The notes beneath the pieces are model-generated. The model was not told where the DNA came from. It ran no database searches and saw only the letters and a program-made list of their open reading frames with translations. Below are positions 42,053-51,504 of a stretch of 64,000 nucleotides of DNA, one piece after another. Origin of the DNA: Mesorhizobium sp. J8. GTDB lineage: Bacteria; Pseudomonadota; Alphaproteobacteria; Rhizobiales; Rhizobiaceae. Each line of letters starts with the position of its first letter. The first letter of the stretch is position 1. The stretch spans positions 1,612,001 through 1,676,000 of the forward strand of contig NZ_AP024109.1 in assembly GCF_016591715.1 (NCBI RefSeq). Direction: 5' to 3'. The translations under genes were made by a program, and so were the position numbers.

Positions 42053-43636
42053 ATGAAACACACCGTGGACAATGTTAGCCGCCGGTCCCTTCTCAAGACT
42101 GGCGCCGCGATTGGCGGCGGGATCGTCGCGGGCGGTCTGCCGTTGTCGCAGGTCATATGGGCAGCCGAGGGCAAGGTGCTCAGGGCGTGTTCAGATGGCG
42201 ACATCACCAAACTTGATCCCGCCTTCTACAACCGCCAGGTGGAAGTGGACGTTATGAGCTGCATCTATTCGAAGCTCATACGGTACAAGCCGGGTTCCGA
42301 GTGGGGTTGGGAACTGGACGCCGCAGAACACATCGAGCAGGTCGATCCGACACATATCCGCTTCCGAATAAAAAAAGGTATCAAATTCACTGGCGGTTAT
42401 GGCGAAATGACCGCGAAGGACGTGAAGTTTTCATTTGAACGCATATTCAAACAAAAGTCCTTTCTTGCACCTCAATGGGGCTCGCTAGATCGTGTTGAGT
42501 TGGAGGACGACTATACTGGCGTCTTGGTATTCAAGACGCCGTTTGTACCAGTTTGGCTCCTTTCGCTGACCGACGCTACCGGTCACGTCCTTTCCGAAGA
42601 CGCGGTAATGAAGGCAACCAAAGACGGTGGCGATTTCGGCCTCAAGCCGCCGGCGTTTTCCGGCCCTTACGTGCTCGCCGACTGGAAGCCCAGCCAATAC
42701 ATAGTTTTGACGCGCAACCCGGAATGGTCGGGGCCGAAGCCGGGCTTTGATGAAATCCGCGTTGTGCCGGTCGACGACCTCAAAGCCCGAGAACGCGCCT
42801 ATCTAGCAGGCGATGTGGATTTCACCTCTATCAGTCTCGATTCGCTTGCCGGCTTTAAGAGCAATCCACCGCCCAACACCAAGGTCGAGGAATGGCCCTC
42901 CCTTTGGTACTACTGGATCGGCATGAACATGGACCATCCGAAGCTGAAGGATGTCAATGTCCGCAAGGCGATTCAGTGGGCTATCAATGTGCCGCAAATT
43001 CTGGATGCGGCATTTGCGGGCCAGGTCAATGTGGCGACAGGCACAATTGCTCCGGGACTGGTCGGGCACCGCCCCAAGGCGCTCGTTCCGCCTGAGGGCG
43101 ATCTGGCAAAGGCAAAGGAGTTTCTGGAAAAGGCCGGCGTGAACAATCTGAGCCTGAGTATCGATTGTACAAACGACAGCACGAACACAACTATAGCCCA
43201 GACGGTACAGGCACAATTGTCCCAGATCGGGATTACGATCGAGGTCAATGCCCGAGATAACAGCACATTCTGGACGCTTGGATCGGAATCGCAGGGCGAG
43301 CGCTGGAAGGACCTGCAGCTTATCGTAAATGGGTTCATCGGCCTTCCGGACCCGAACTACAACACTAACCCATTCCTGCAAAATCAAGTGGGCATCTGGA
43401 ACTGGGAGCGCTTCCGTAGCGCCCGTTACGATGAGCTTGCAGCCAAGGCAAATACGGTGGAGGACCCGGATGCCCGCGGGAAACTTTACCAGGAGATGCA
43501 GGACCTGATGGAGGACTCCGGATGCTACCGGTTCCTGACCAATGGGGCCAATCCGATTATGTATCGTACCACGGAGATGCTGGCCTCAACGCGGCCGGAC
43601 GGGGCCCCGCTATTTTACGATTTCCAGCCAGCCTAG
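42053..43636 (+). CDS. Peptide/oligopeptide ABC substrate-binding protein (SBP family 5)
   Basis: A 527-residue periplasmic protein. ATG 42053 with GGGAG upstream is preferred over ATG 42041. A twin-arginine-type signal (SRRSLLKTGAAIGGGIVAGG) ends near the AxA of IWAAEG. The mature part is a classical DppA/OppA fold (LDPAFYNRQ at the start, KGIKFTGGYGEMTAKDVKFS, then the SBP5 domain). It delivers a peptide or related solute to the permeases encoded next. The gap to the first permease is 13 bases, so it opens a five-gene operon. Confidence 0.87.
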   Translation: MKHTVDNVSRRSLLKTGAAIGGGIVAGGLPLSQVIWAAEGKVLRACSDGDITKLDPAFYNRQVEVDVMSCIYSKLIRYKPGSEWGWELDAAEHIEQVDPTHIRFRIKKGIKFTGGYGEMTAKDVKFSFERIFKQKSFLAPQWGSLDRVELEDDYTGVLVFKTPFVPVWLLSLTDATGHVLSEDAVMKATKDGGDFGLKPPAFSGPYVLADWKPSQYIVLTRNPEWSGPKPGFDEIRVVPVDDLKARERAYLAGDVDFTSISLDSLAGFKSNPPPNTKVEEWPSLWYYWIGMNMDHPKLKDVNVRKAIQWAINVPQILDAAFAGQVNVATGTIAPGLVGHRPKALVPPEGDLAKAKEFLEKAGVNNLSLSIDCTNDSTNTTIAQTVQAQLSQIGITIEVNARDNSTFWTLGSESQGERWKDLQLIVNGFIGLPDPNYNTNPFLQNQVGIWNWERFRSARYDELAAKANTVEDPDARGKLYQEMQDLMEDSGCYRFLTNGANPIMYRTTEMLASTRPDGAPLFYDFQPA

Positions 43637-43649
43637 GCCCTGCGGTAGG

Positions 43650-44588
43650 ATGTGGCTCTATCTCCTCAAGCGCACCGTCCTCGCGGTCGCAATCGTTGCT
43701 ACCGCGATGACGCTTGTGTTTTTAATGATCCACGCCGTGCCCGGCGATCCAGCAATAACTTTGCTCGGCCCAAGGGCATCTGCAGAGATGATTGCTCAGA
43801 TACATCGCCAATTGGGCCTCGACAAACCTCTTGCTGTCCAGCTCGCTCTCTTTTTTGGCCGGGTGTTCCATGGCGATCTCGGTTTCGACGCGTTCAGCCA
43901 AAGGCCTGTTAGGGATATAGTTTTCGAGCAATTGCCCTATACGATCGAACTGATCTTCGTCTCCATCTTGTGGGCAGTCATGATCGCCGTGCCACTTGGC
44001 TGCTACTCTGCCATAAGGCGTAACTCCATAGTCGATCAAGTAACCGGCATCGTGACGGTCGCAGCGATCGCAATTCCTTCCTTCGTTGTGGCGGTCTACG
44101 CGCTGCTGTTTTTCGCGGTGACCTTGCGCTGGTTGCCAGCGATCGGAGCCGGCGGTGGATTCAAGGATGGCCTCATCTATCTCATCCTCCCGGCCTTCGC
44201 CGTAGGTCTCGGCTGGGTCGGCTATATCTCCCGATTGGTACGTGCATCCATGCTTGAGGTCCTGGGAGAAAATCACGTGCGGATGGCTCGCTCCTTCGGG
44301 ATCTCGGAATGGCGCATCGTTGCCCGCTACGCACTACCGCTTGCTATTCTGCCGACGGTCACCATCCTCGGCGTCGGTATCGCATGGCTACTTTCGTCCG
44401 CCGTCTTTATCGAGGTGGTGTTCGCTCGGCCGGGCATCGGCAAGTTGATCGTGGATGCAGTCAACACCCGCAACTATCCGATTGTTATGGGGGTCGTGCT
44501 CGTTACCACGTTCCTTATCGTTGCAGCCACGACGCTCTCCGATCTTGTCAACGCATTCCTCGATCCGCGAACGCGGGAAAAGCTCTGA
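43650..44588 (+). CDS. Peptide ABC transporter permease, DppB-like
   Basis: A 312-residue inner-membrane protein from ATG 43650; the longer open frame runs back into the binding-protein gene. The first helix is MWLYLLKRTVLAVAIV; AVPGDPAITLLGP and REQLGLDKPL-like segments (IHRQLGLDKPLAVQ) are typical DppB. The EAA loop reads HVRMARSFGISEWRIVARYAL. Six membrane segments. Two-base gap to the next permease. Confidence 0.88.
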   Translation: MWLYLLKRTVLAVAIVATAMTLVFLMIHAVPGDPAITLLGPRASAEMIAQIHRQLGLDKPLAVQLALFFGRVFHGDLGFDAFSQRPVRDIVFEQLPYTIELIFVSILWAVMIAVPLGCYSAIRRNSIVDQVTGIVTVAAIAIPSFVVAVYALLFFAVTLRWLPAIGAGGGFKDGLIYLILPAFAVGLGWVGYISRLVRASMLEVLGENHVRMARSFGISEWRIVARYALPLAILPTVTILGVGIAWLLSSAVFIEVVFARPGIGKLIVDAVNTRNYPIVMGVVLVTTFLIVAATTLSDLVNAFLDPRTREKL

Positions 44589-44589
44589 T

Positions 44590-45483
44590 ATGGTAGGTCT
44601 CGAGATTACCCGGCCCGAACCCAACGATGCGGCGGCGACAGGCAGCTTTGACACATTTTTGCGGCAATTCCTCAAGAATCGCCTAGGCGTGCTAGGAGCC
44701 GCCCTCGTTGTGCTCGTCTTCGCGAGCGCGTTCTTCGCTCCCCTGATTATCACGCATGATCCGATTAGAATTATGGCTGGACCTCGTCTGGCGCCTCCGT
44801 CATTGGATTTCCTGCTGGGCACGGACCAGTTGGGCCGCGACACGTTCTCGCGCGTCATCATGGGCGGCCGCATCCCGCTCATTGTCGCTTTTGCCTCTCT
44901 TGGCAGTGCGTTGGCGACTGGCATCGTGCTTGGTCTCATTGCGGCCTTTGGGCCACGTTGGCTGGACAATCTGCTCCTGCTTATCTTCGACACGATTCGT
45001 TCGTTTCCGGGCATCATCTTCGCGCTCGCGGTTATCGCTTTGCTGGGCTCAAGCTTGGTCAGCATCATTTTTGTCATCGCAATAACGTCGGTCCCGATCT
45101 ACGCGCGCGTCCTGCGCACGCAGGCCCAGGCGCTTCTGAGCAGTGAGTACATAGCTGCAGAGCGCAGCATGGGCGCAGGCACGACCCGCATCCTTGGGCT
45201 CCATGTTTTACCTAATGCGATCGGACCGCTTCTTATACTGGTGAGCATGGATGTACCTGCCGTCATCGCTTGGGAAGCAGGGCTCAGCTTTCTCGGGATG
45301 GGAGTCCGGCCACCGACACCTGACTGGGGAGCGGTCCTCAACGATGGTTACAGTTATATAAGCCAAACCCCATGGCTGGTGGTCGCTAGCGGCATTCCGA
45401 TTGTCCTCGCAACGCTCGGCTTCACATTTCTCGGCGAAGCCCTACGAGACATTTTTGATCCCAAACTGCGGAAAGAGCTATGA
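44590..45483 (+). CDS. Peptide ABC transporter permease, DppC-like
   Basis: A 297-residue inner-membrane protein from ATG 44590, two bases after the previous stop. The N-terminal helix (NRLGVLGAALVVLVFASAFF), the periplasmic LGTDQLGRDTFSRVIMGGR and the EAA loop (YIAAERSMGAGTTRILGLHV) are characteristic DppC. It pairs with the DppB-like permease. Its stop overlaps the next ATG. Confidence 0.88.
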   Translation: MVGLEITRPEPNDAAATGSFDTFLRQFLKNRLGVLGAALVVLVFASAFFAPLIITHDPIRIMAGPRLAPPSLDFLLGTDQLGRDTFSRVIMGGRIPLIVAFASLGSALATGIVLGLIAAFGPRWLDNLLLLIFDTIRSFPGIIFALAVIALLGSSLVSIIFVIAITSVPIYARVLRTQAQALLSSEYIAAERSMGAGTTRILGLHVLPNAIGPLLILVSMDVPAVIAWEAGLSFLGMGVRPPTPDWGAVLNDGYSYISQTPWLVVASGIPIVLATLGFTFLGEALRDIFDPKLRKEL

Positions 45484-46496
45484 GCAGCGACGATCTGGTA
45501 CAGCAAACGTCCGCTCCGCCACTTCTTGAGATCCGTGGCTTAAGTCTGGATTTCGCCACGCCGCGCGGGCGTGTTCATGCCCTTCGCAATGTTTCGCTCC
45601 GCGTCCCGGCCACACAGGTAGTTGGCCTAGTCGGCGAGAGCGGGTCCGGAAAGTCAACGCTCGCGTACGCAGTGATGGGCCTCCTGTCTGAAAATGCAGA
45701 CGTGAAAGCTGGCAGCATCCTCTTCGAAGGTAAAGACCTACTCCAAATGCCCGTCCGCGAGCGCCGGATTCTGCTAGGCGATCGTCTCTCGATGATTTTT
45801 CAAGATCCGATGACTGCGCTTAATCCGGTTCGGACCATCGAAAGCCAGATGATCGACATCCAGCACAAATATCGAGGGGACCGAAGCGAAAAGCGCGATC
45901 GTGCCCTCAAGATGCTCCGCCGGGTCGGAATCCCCGACCCGCAAAGCCGGATAGGCGCGTATCCTCATCATTTTTCTGGCGGCATGCGTCAGCGTGTTTG
46001 CATCGCCATGGCACTGCTTGTGAAACCTGCGCTCCTCGTCGCCGACGAGCCAACCACTGCGCTTGATGCAACGCTGGAAGTGCAGATCATTCATTTGCTG
46101 AAGGATCTGCAAGCTGAGATTGGTTGCTCAATTCTCTTCGTCTCCCACCATCTCGGCGCGGTGGCTGAGTTGTGCGACAGGGTTGCAGTTATGTATGCGG
46201 GCGAAGTTATGGAGGAGGGTGCTGTCCGAGATATATTCCACAATCCTGCTCACCCCTACACGCGTGCGTTGCTGGACTGCGATCCCGGGCGAATGAAGAA
46301 AAGCACGCGCACTTTGCCCACCATTCCTGGCGAGGTGCCTAGTCTGCTCGGCGCCAAGGTGGGATGCATCTTTCGCACCCGGTGCTCCCATGCCTTCAAT
46401 CGGTGTGCGCAAGAAAGCCCGGCCGAGCACCGCGCTGGCGTTGACCAGCTCTCGCGGTGCCACCTCCTCGACAAAGAGCGGTTGGCATTGGCATGA
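45480..46496 (+). CDS. Peptide ABC transporter ATPase, DppD-like
   Basis: A 338-residue ATPase; ATG 45480 overlaps the DppC-like stop (ATGA). Walker A GESGSGKST, Q-loop MIFQDPMTALNP, signature FSGGMRQRV, Walker B LLVADEPTTALD. The C-terminal oligopeptide-transporter domain with four cysteines for an iron-sulfur cluster is visible (GCIFRTRCSHAF, then RCAQESP and RCHLL). It forms a heterodimer with the next ATPase. Confidence 0.9.
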   Translation: MSSDDLVQQTSAPPLLEIRGLSLDFATPRGRVHALRNVSLRVPATQVVGLVGESGSGKSTLAYAVMGLLSENADVKAGSILFEGKDLLQMPVRERRILLGDRLSMIFQDPMTALNPVRTIESQMIDIQHKYRGDRSEKRDRALKMLRRVGIPDPQSRIGAYPHHFSGGMRQRVCIAMALLVKPALLVADEPTTALDATLEVQIIHLLKDLQAEIGCSILFVSHHLGAVAELCDRVAVMYAGEVMEEGAVRDIFHNPAHPYTRALLDCDPGRMKKSTRTLPTIPGEVPSLLGAKVGCIFRTRCSHAFNRCAQESPAEHRAGVDQLSRCHLLDKERLALA

Positions 46497-47539
46497 GCGC
46501 GCCTCTTCTTCGAGTCGAAGACCTACGCGTACGGTTCCGCACCATGGGTCCGCTGAAGGCACTTGCAACCAAGACGCCAGCCCCCTTCATAGACGCAGTA
46601 TGTGGAGTGTCTTTCGAAATCCGCAAGGGCGAGACTCTCGCCCTTGTCGGTGAAAGCGGCTCAGGCAAATCCACCATTGCCCGCACCCTAATCGGCCTGC
46701 AGAGGGCTGTAGGCGGCAGCATCAAATTCGACGGGCGGGAAATTGAGGAACTCACCGGGGCTGAACGGAAGCCATACCTGCGCCGCATGGCGATGATGTT
46801 CCAGGATCCGGTCGGCTCACTCTCGCCAAGGCTGAATGTTAAATCGCTCCTGACGGAGCCCTTTCGCATCCACGGACTGAAAGGTCGAGAAGCCGGAAAT
46901 GAAGTCGAGCGCCTCCTGCGCATGGTCGGCTTGCCGTTCGACTTGGCTCGTCGCTATCCACACCAACTTTCCGGCGGTCAGGCCCGGCGCGTAGGCATCG
47001 CTCGTGCACTTGCTTTGAGTCCCGACTTGATCATCGCCGATGAGCCAACCGCAGGCCTCGACGTCTCAGTGCAAGGCGAGGTGCTCAATCTTCTCGCGCG
47101 ACTTCAGTACGAACTCGGCATCGCGATCCTGATTATAACGCACAATCTCAACGTCGTCCGCCATATGACCGATCGAATGGCTATCATGTATCTCGGCCGC
47201 TTCATAGAAGTCGGTTCGACCGAGCGTATTTTCGAGCATCCGCGACATCCCTACACCGAAGCATTGCTTGCCGCCAATCCAGAGCCTGATCCGGACGCGG
47301 TTCTTAATCGGATCGAGCTCAAGGGGGAGGTACCCAGCCTACTGCGGCGGCCATCCGGCTGCGAGTTTCACACCCGTTGTCGCTACGCACAGGATATTTG
47401 CTGCCGCGTGTCCCCCGAATCTTCAACAAGTCCGGATGACGCGGAGCACAGCTTCAGATGCCATTTCCCGCTCAAGCGTGAAATCAGTTCTGGCCTATTT
47501 CGTTCGCACCCTATCTCGACCAAAACCAAATGCTTGTAA
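46493..47539 (+). CDS. Peptide ABC transporter ATPase, DppF-like
   Basis: A 348-residue ATPase; ATG 46493 overlaps the previous stop (ATGA). Walker A GESGSGKST, Q-loop MMFQDPVGSLSP, LSGGQARRVG as signature and LIIADEPTAGLD as Walker B. The C-terminal cysteine block (GCEFHTRCRYAQDICC, then RCHFP) is present. It ends the operon; a 439-base gap with a set B promoter follows, so the CocE-type hydrolase is separately transcribed but may be co-regulated. Confidence 0.9.
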   Translation: MSAPLLRVEDLRVRFRTMGPLKALATKTPAPFIDAVCGVSFEIRKGETLALVGESGSGKSTIARTLIGLQRAVGGSIKFDGREIEELTGAERKPYLRRMAMMFQDPVGSLSPRLNVKSLLTEPFRIHGLKGREAGNEVERLLRMVGLPFDLARRYPHQLSGGQARRVGIARALALSPDLIIADEPTAGLDVSVQGEVLNLLARLQYELGIAILIITHNLNVVRHMTDRMAIMYLGRFIEVGSTERIFEHPRHPYTEALLAANPEPDPDAVLNRIELKGEVPSLLRRPSGCEFHTRCRYAQDICCRVSPESSTSPDDAEHSFRCHFPLKREISSGLFRSHPISTKTKCL

Positions 47540-47785
47540 AGCTTGGACCGGTCCTGCTTGGCCGCGACGTGAGGTTTAGGCCAAGCTTGATGAAGCGGAA
47601 GCGGCAAGGTTGGTCCAGGCCCTCGCGTGAATTATAGACTAGTAGGGAGGGGTGCCGCGCAACGTGCTGTCGCCTCGCGGGCTAAAGTTCGCGACGCTGG
47701 CGATGGTAACGCGAGCCTTGTTGTACAAAAACTCGCTTCTGGCAAATCGGCCGCGTTTCTCATGCCCTCTACTCGGCCACGACCA

Positions 47786-47853
47786 GATAATCTTTAGTAC
47801 GTCAGCACATAACTTTTTCGTCTGTTGTTTCTTGTTTTTCAAGTCGTTAGCCT
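47786..47853 (+). promoter_or_regulatory. Set B promoter, copy 3, before the CocE-type hydrolase
   Basis: GATAATCTTTAGT (47786-47798), 10 bases, ATAACT (47809-47814), 10 bases, TTGTTT (47825-47830), 17 bases, TAGCCT (47848-47853). The gene starts 125 bases downstream. Nothing else is recognisable in 47540-47978. Confidence 0.67.
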
Positions 47854-47978
47854 CACTTAAAGACCATGGCTCGAGCGAATGTCCGCTCTCGGGAAACTGT
47901 GGGATCACGGTAATGGTTATACTTGGGATCAGCGTTCTTATACCTTCAGTCGTTGAGAGTTGAGAGTAGGGAGGTTGC

Positions 47979-50141
47979 ATGAGCAATATGGAGAAAAAAT
48001 ATATTTCGAAGACTCTATTCGCGGTCGATGGGGAGGATAGCTCAGTGCTTCCTGAGCGTGGAACTATGCCTGCGGTGGCTGATGCCAGCGCCTCGTCGGC
48101 GAAGGCGCCCACAGGTCCAAGCAAGGTGCGTGAGATCGAGAACATTTGGATTCCGATGTCAGATGGCATCAAGATCGCCGCGCGCGTGTGGCTGCCGGAC
48201 GATGCCGAGCGTAATCCGGTGCCAGTGCTCATGGAGTACATTCCCTATCGCAAGCGCGACAGCAGGCGACTTCATGAAGAGACCTTCCATCCATACCTGG
48301 CCTCGTTTGGATATGCTTGTGTGCGACCGGACATTCGTGGGTCTGGGGATTCCGAAGGTCTGCCGATGGACGAGTGGGTTAAGCAGGAACAGGACGACGG
48401 CGTCGAAATCATTGCCTGGCTTGCTAAGCAGCCCTGGAGTTCGGGCAAGGTCGGGCTCTTTGGGATTTCCTGGGGCGGGTTCAGCGCTCTGCAGGTGGCT
48501 GCTCGCCGTCCACCTGAACTTAAAGCCATCATAACGGTTTGCTCAACAGACGACCGCTATACTGACGACACCCCCTATACCGGTGGCATGATAATGGAGG
48601 ATGCGATCGGAACTCCATGGGGTCTCTTCTACCCCGCTTCTTGTGCACGGCCTCCGGATCCGGAAATCGTTGGCGACCGTTGGCGCGAAATGTGGATGGA
48701 TCGCCTCAACAACCTCGACTTCTATACAGCGAATTGGCTTACCCACCAGCACCGCGATGATTTCTGGAAGCAGGGGTCGATTAGTGAGGACTATGGTGCC
48801 ATTCAGTGTCCCGTCTATGCGGTAACCGGCTGGTTCGATGCATACCGACGTACGGTTCCGCGCATGCTGGCCAACCTCAAATGTCCGCGCAAGGGACTTG
48901 TCGGTCCCTGGGGTCACCAGTATCCGAATGCAGACGGTCCTGGGCCGGGGCCGGCGATAGATTGGCTATCCGAGTCGTTGCGCTGGTGGGATTATTGGCT
49001 GAAGGGTATCGACACCGGCATCATGGACGAGCCGATGTACCGGGTTTGGATGCAGCAGGAACCGGCAATGCGTGGCACGCACCAGCCTCCTGAGCAATGG
49101 GAGGTTCCGGGCCGATGGGTGGCCGAGGAGAACTGGCCTTCCTCACGCATCGAAACGCGCAAATTCTACCTCACCCGAAATGGGTTGGAGAACAATGCCG
49201 ATGCTGAAACGGTACGTGTTCTCGCCCCTTTGCAGACGGTCGGCATAACCGCGCCCGGCTGGTGGTGGAGGAGCGCCGAGGAAGCTCCTGCGGATCAGCA
49301 AATTGATGACGCTCGATCCCTGACGTTCGATTCCGAGCCGCTCGACCGCAGTATTGAAATTCTCGGCGGACCCGTGGTCACACTTGATCTGACCGTCGAC
49401 AAGCCGGTTGCGTTCCTGGCGGTTAAACTCAACGAAGTCGATCAGACGGGTCGTTCAAAGCGAGTGGCTTATAACGTCTTGAATTTGACTCACCGGGACA
49501 GTGACGAATTCCCCCAACCGCTAGTGCCGCATAAACGCTATCGCATACGCTTGGCTCTGCAGGACTGCGCCCACGTTTTCGAAGCGGGCAAGCGCATTCG
49601 TGTTAGCGTGGCGACTTCTCATTGGCCGGCCTACTGGCCTTCGCCGGAGCCCGTGACCCTGACGTTGTTCGCCGGTCGGTCCGAGCTCGACCTACCGGTA
49701 CGACCACCAAGAGCGGAAGACCGGGAATTGAAGCCTTTCGGACCGGCCTTTGTACCAGAACCGACGTCCGGACGGACCATTTTAGAAGAAGCGCCGAAGC
49801 GAACCAGAGACGCTGAATGGGATGCCGCAACGGGCAAACTTACGATACGTTACGCGAGCGGCAGCGGGAAATACAGGATTGATTCGATCGGCACTGAGTT
49901 GTGGTCGACAGAAAGCGAGATAAAGGAAATACTTGATCACGATCCAACTAGTGCCAAGAGCGACGCACAATTCAACACATCCTATAAACGCGGCGATTGG
50001 GAGTGCCGCATCGAGAGCCGCCTAGCTTTTAGCTCGACCAAGCGCAATTTTATGTTCGTAGGTGAGATTAAAGCCTTCGAAAACGATACCGAAGTGTTCG
50101 CCAAGACCTGGGATCGAACAATTCCACGTATGCTAGTGTGA
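47979..50141 (+). CDS. CocE/NonD-family (peptidase S15-like) hydrolase
   Basis: A 720-residue protein from ATG 47979 with a GGAGGT site. Alpha/beta-hydrolase domain with nucleophile S164 in GISWGGFSA, acid Asp in TGWFDAYRR, and His in GPWGHQYP; GSGDSEG is the oxyanion-side block. The C-terminal jelly-roll domain of the X-Pro dipeptidyl-peptidase type follows from about residue 400. Members hydrolyse acyl esters or amides, including proline peptides and cocaine. No signal peptide, so cytoplasmic. With the set B promoter and the adjacent peptide importer it probably hydrolyses an imported peptide- or ester-like compound. Confidence 0.87.
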   Translation: MSNMEKKYISKTLFAVDGEDSSVLPERGTMPAVADASASSAKAPTGPSKVREIENIWIPMSDGIKIAARVWLPDDAERNPVPVLMEYIPYRKRDSRRLHEETFHPYLASFGYACVRPDIRGSGDSEGLPMDEWVKQEQDDGVEIIAWLAKQPWSSGKVGLFGISWGGFSALQVAARRPPELKAIITVCSTDDRYTDDTPYTGGMIMEDAIGTPWGLFYPASCARPPDPEIVGDRWREMWMDRLNNLDFYTANWLTHQHRDDFWKQGSISEDYGAIQCPVYAVTGWFDAYRRTVPRMLANLKCPRKGLVGPWGHQYPNADGPGPGPAIDWLSESLRWWDYWLKGIDTGIMDEPMYRVWMQQEPAMRGTHQPPEQWEVPGRWVAEENWPSSRIETRKFYLTRNGLENNADAETVRVLAPLQTVGITAPGWWWRSAEEAPADQQIDDARSLTFDSEPLDRSIEILGGPVVTLDLTVDKPVAFLAVKLNEVDQTGRSKRVAYNVLNLTHRDSDEFPQPLVPHKRYRIRLALQDCAHVFEAGKRIRVSVATSHWPAYWPSPEPVTLTLFAGRSELDLPVRPPRAEDRELKPFGPAFVPEPTSGRTILEEAPKRTRDAEWDAATGKLTIRYASGSGKYRIDSIGTELWSTESEIKEILDHDPTSAKSDAQFNTSYKRGDWECRIESRLAFSSTKRNFMFVGEIKAFENDTEVFAKTWDRTIPRMLV

Positions 50142-51504
50142 CATCCATCATGGATGACGCAGGAGGATCGCAGAAGTGACTGAACCTCTTGGACGCGGCG
50201 CTGGAAGTACCTCTTGAAGGGCAGGTGCCAAGGCCTATGACTCTGCCGAGTGTGTGCATGTCATCGGCGCTGCCCGCTCGGCTCGAGCGCTGCCCCACGA
50301 GTTGCAGCTCTAGAGCCGGATGAGACTACCGGTCATATCCTACGTTTGCGAACCAGTTTGAGCACTCGCGCGTGACGCGGTTGAGTGTCTCACCGATCGC
50401 TCAGCAGGAGGATAGTCAGCCCTGGGGGCGAATCATTCAACTTGGCGCTGGCGATCAGGCTGTAGAGAACGGCAGCGCTTTGTCCGCAGCGATCGAACCG
50501 GAGAACAGCTAATTTAGAACCTTCTACCAGAGGAACCTGCGGTCTTCCTCTATGTCGGGCAGAAAGTTGAATTTTTGTTGCAGCTGGCACGCACTTTATG
50601 GGCGCGCCATGTCGCCGCGAGCCACGGAGCTGCGCGTCGGCGGAGAGGTCGTTCTCGCCGAAGCGGCGCCCGGCGAGGTCGTCGTCGTGGCCACGTGGCC
50701 GCCCGTTCCGCTATCTGCGCCGGAATGGCGCTTGGGCGCGCATATCCATAACGGCGCTGGCCGAGTTGCATCAGCTGCTGATTGATCAGAGAAGTAGGCG
50801 AAGCGCTCCGGGCGATTTGAACAGCGTCCAGTGAGCAAAATGCGAAGCCCGCCATCATTGCCGCTACCGCGCCACGCCAACCCGGGATTCCGTTCGACTC
50901 CCGAGAACTCCAGAGAAATTAGCACCTCGCATCGCCGGATAGCAGTCGCCCGCGTTTACCGGTCTGGTGTTGGAGGCCGCCAGTATGGCGCGGCGATCAG
51001 GATGAGACGAATCTCACCTTGATTGTCGCCGCGCCCGCCAGCGTCGCGGCCGAGGAGCGTGACGATGACGAGCGCCTGATCACCTGTCAGCCGCGGTGTT
51101 TGAAGCGCAAGGCGGTCGTGTATGTTCGGCTGCCCACTCACACCCAGGTTGAGCACCTTGAAGGTCAGCGACGCCAGTATGAGCTCGTCCGCGTCGCTCA
51201 AAGCTGGGTTTCCGCGAGATCGAAGTCATCGATGACGATCTCGGCAGCTCCGCCTGCGATGGAGCGGCCTTGCTTCGCGTTTGGTGGCATTGCTGTGCAC
51301 CGGGGAAGTTGCGCCTTCGAGAAGGAGTTCGATCTCCTCGATGGGGGTACTGCGCGTTCGCCAGTCAGTCAGATTTCGAGCAAAGCGCTGCACGACGGCG
51401 GCTTACGCGAATCCGTCCCGACCGGAGGACGATCACGCTGCCATCTCCGCCGCATCTTCGAATTGCGACGCTTGGCAGTGGTCGCTCTCCACCCGGCGCA
51501 GTGC
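50142..51504. other. Gene-poor interval with mobile-element debris
   Basis: About 1.36 kb without a supported gene. It contains a short IS66 relic (listed separately). The plus-strand frames from 50552 and 51019 have no recognisable domain. Confidence 0.4.
50402..50520 (-). mobile_element. IS66-family transposase C-terminal relic
   Basis: On the minus strand the frame reads RCGQSAAVLYSLIASAKLND, the typical end segment of IS66 transposases (AAALYSLIETAKLND type), then degenerates. It is a second, shorter fragment of the family relic seen at 30600 and cannot be active. Confidence 0.6.
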
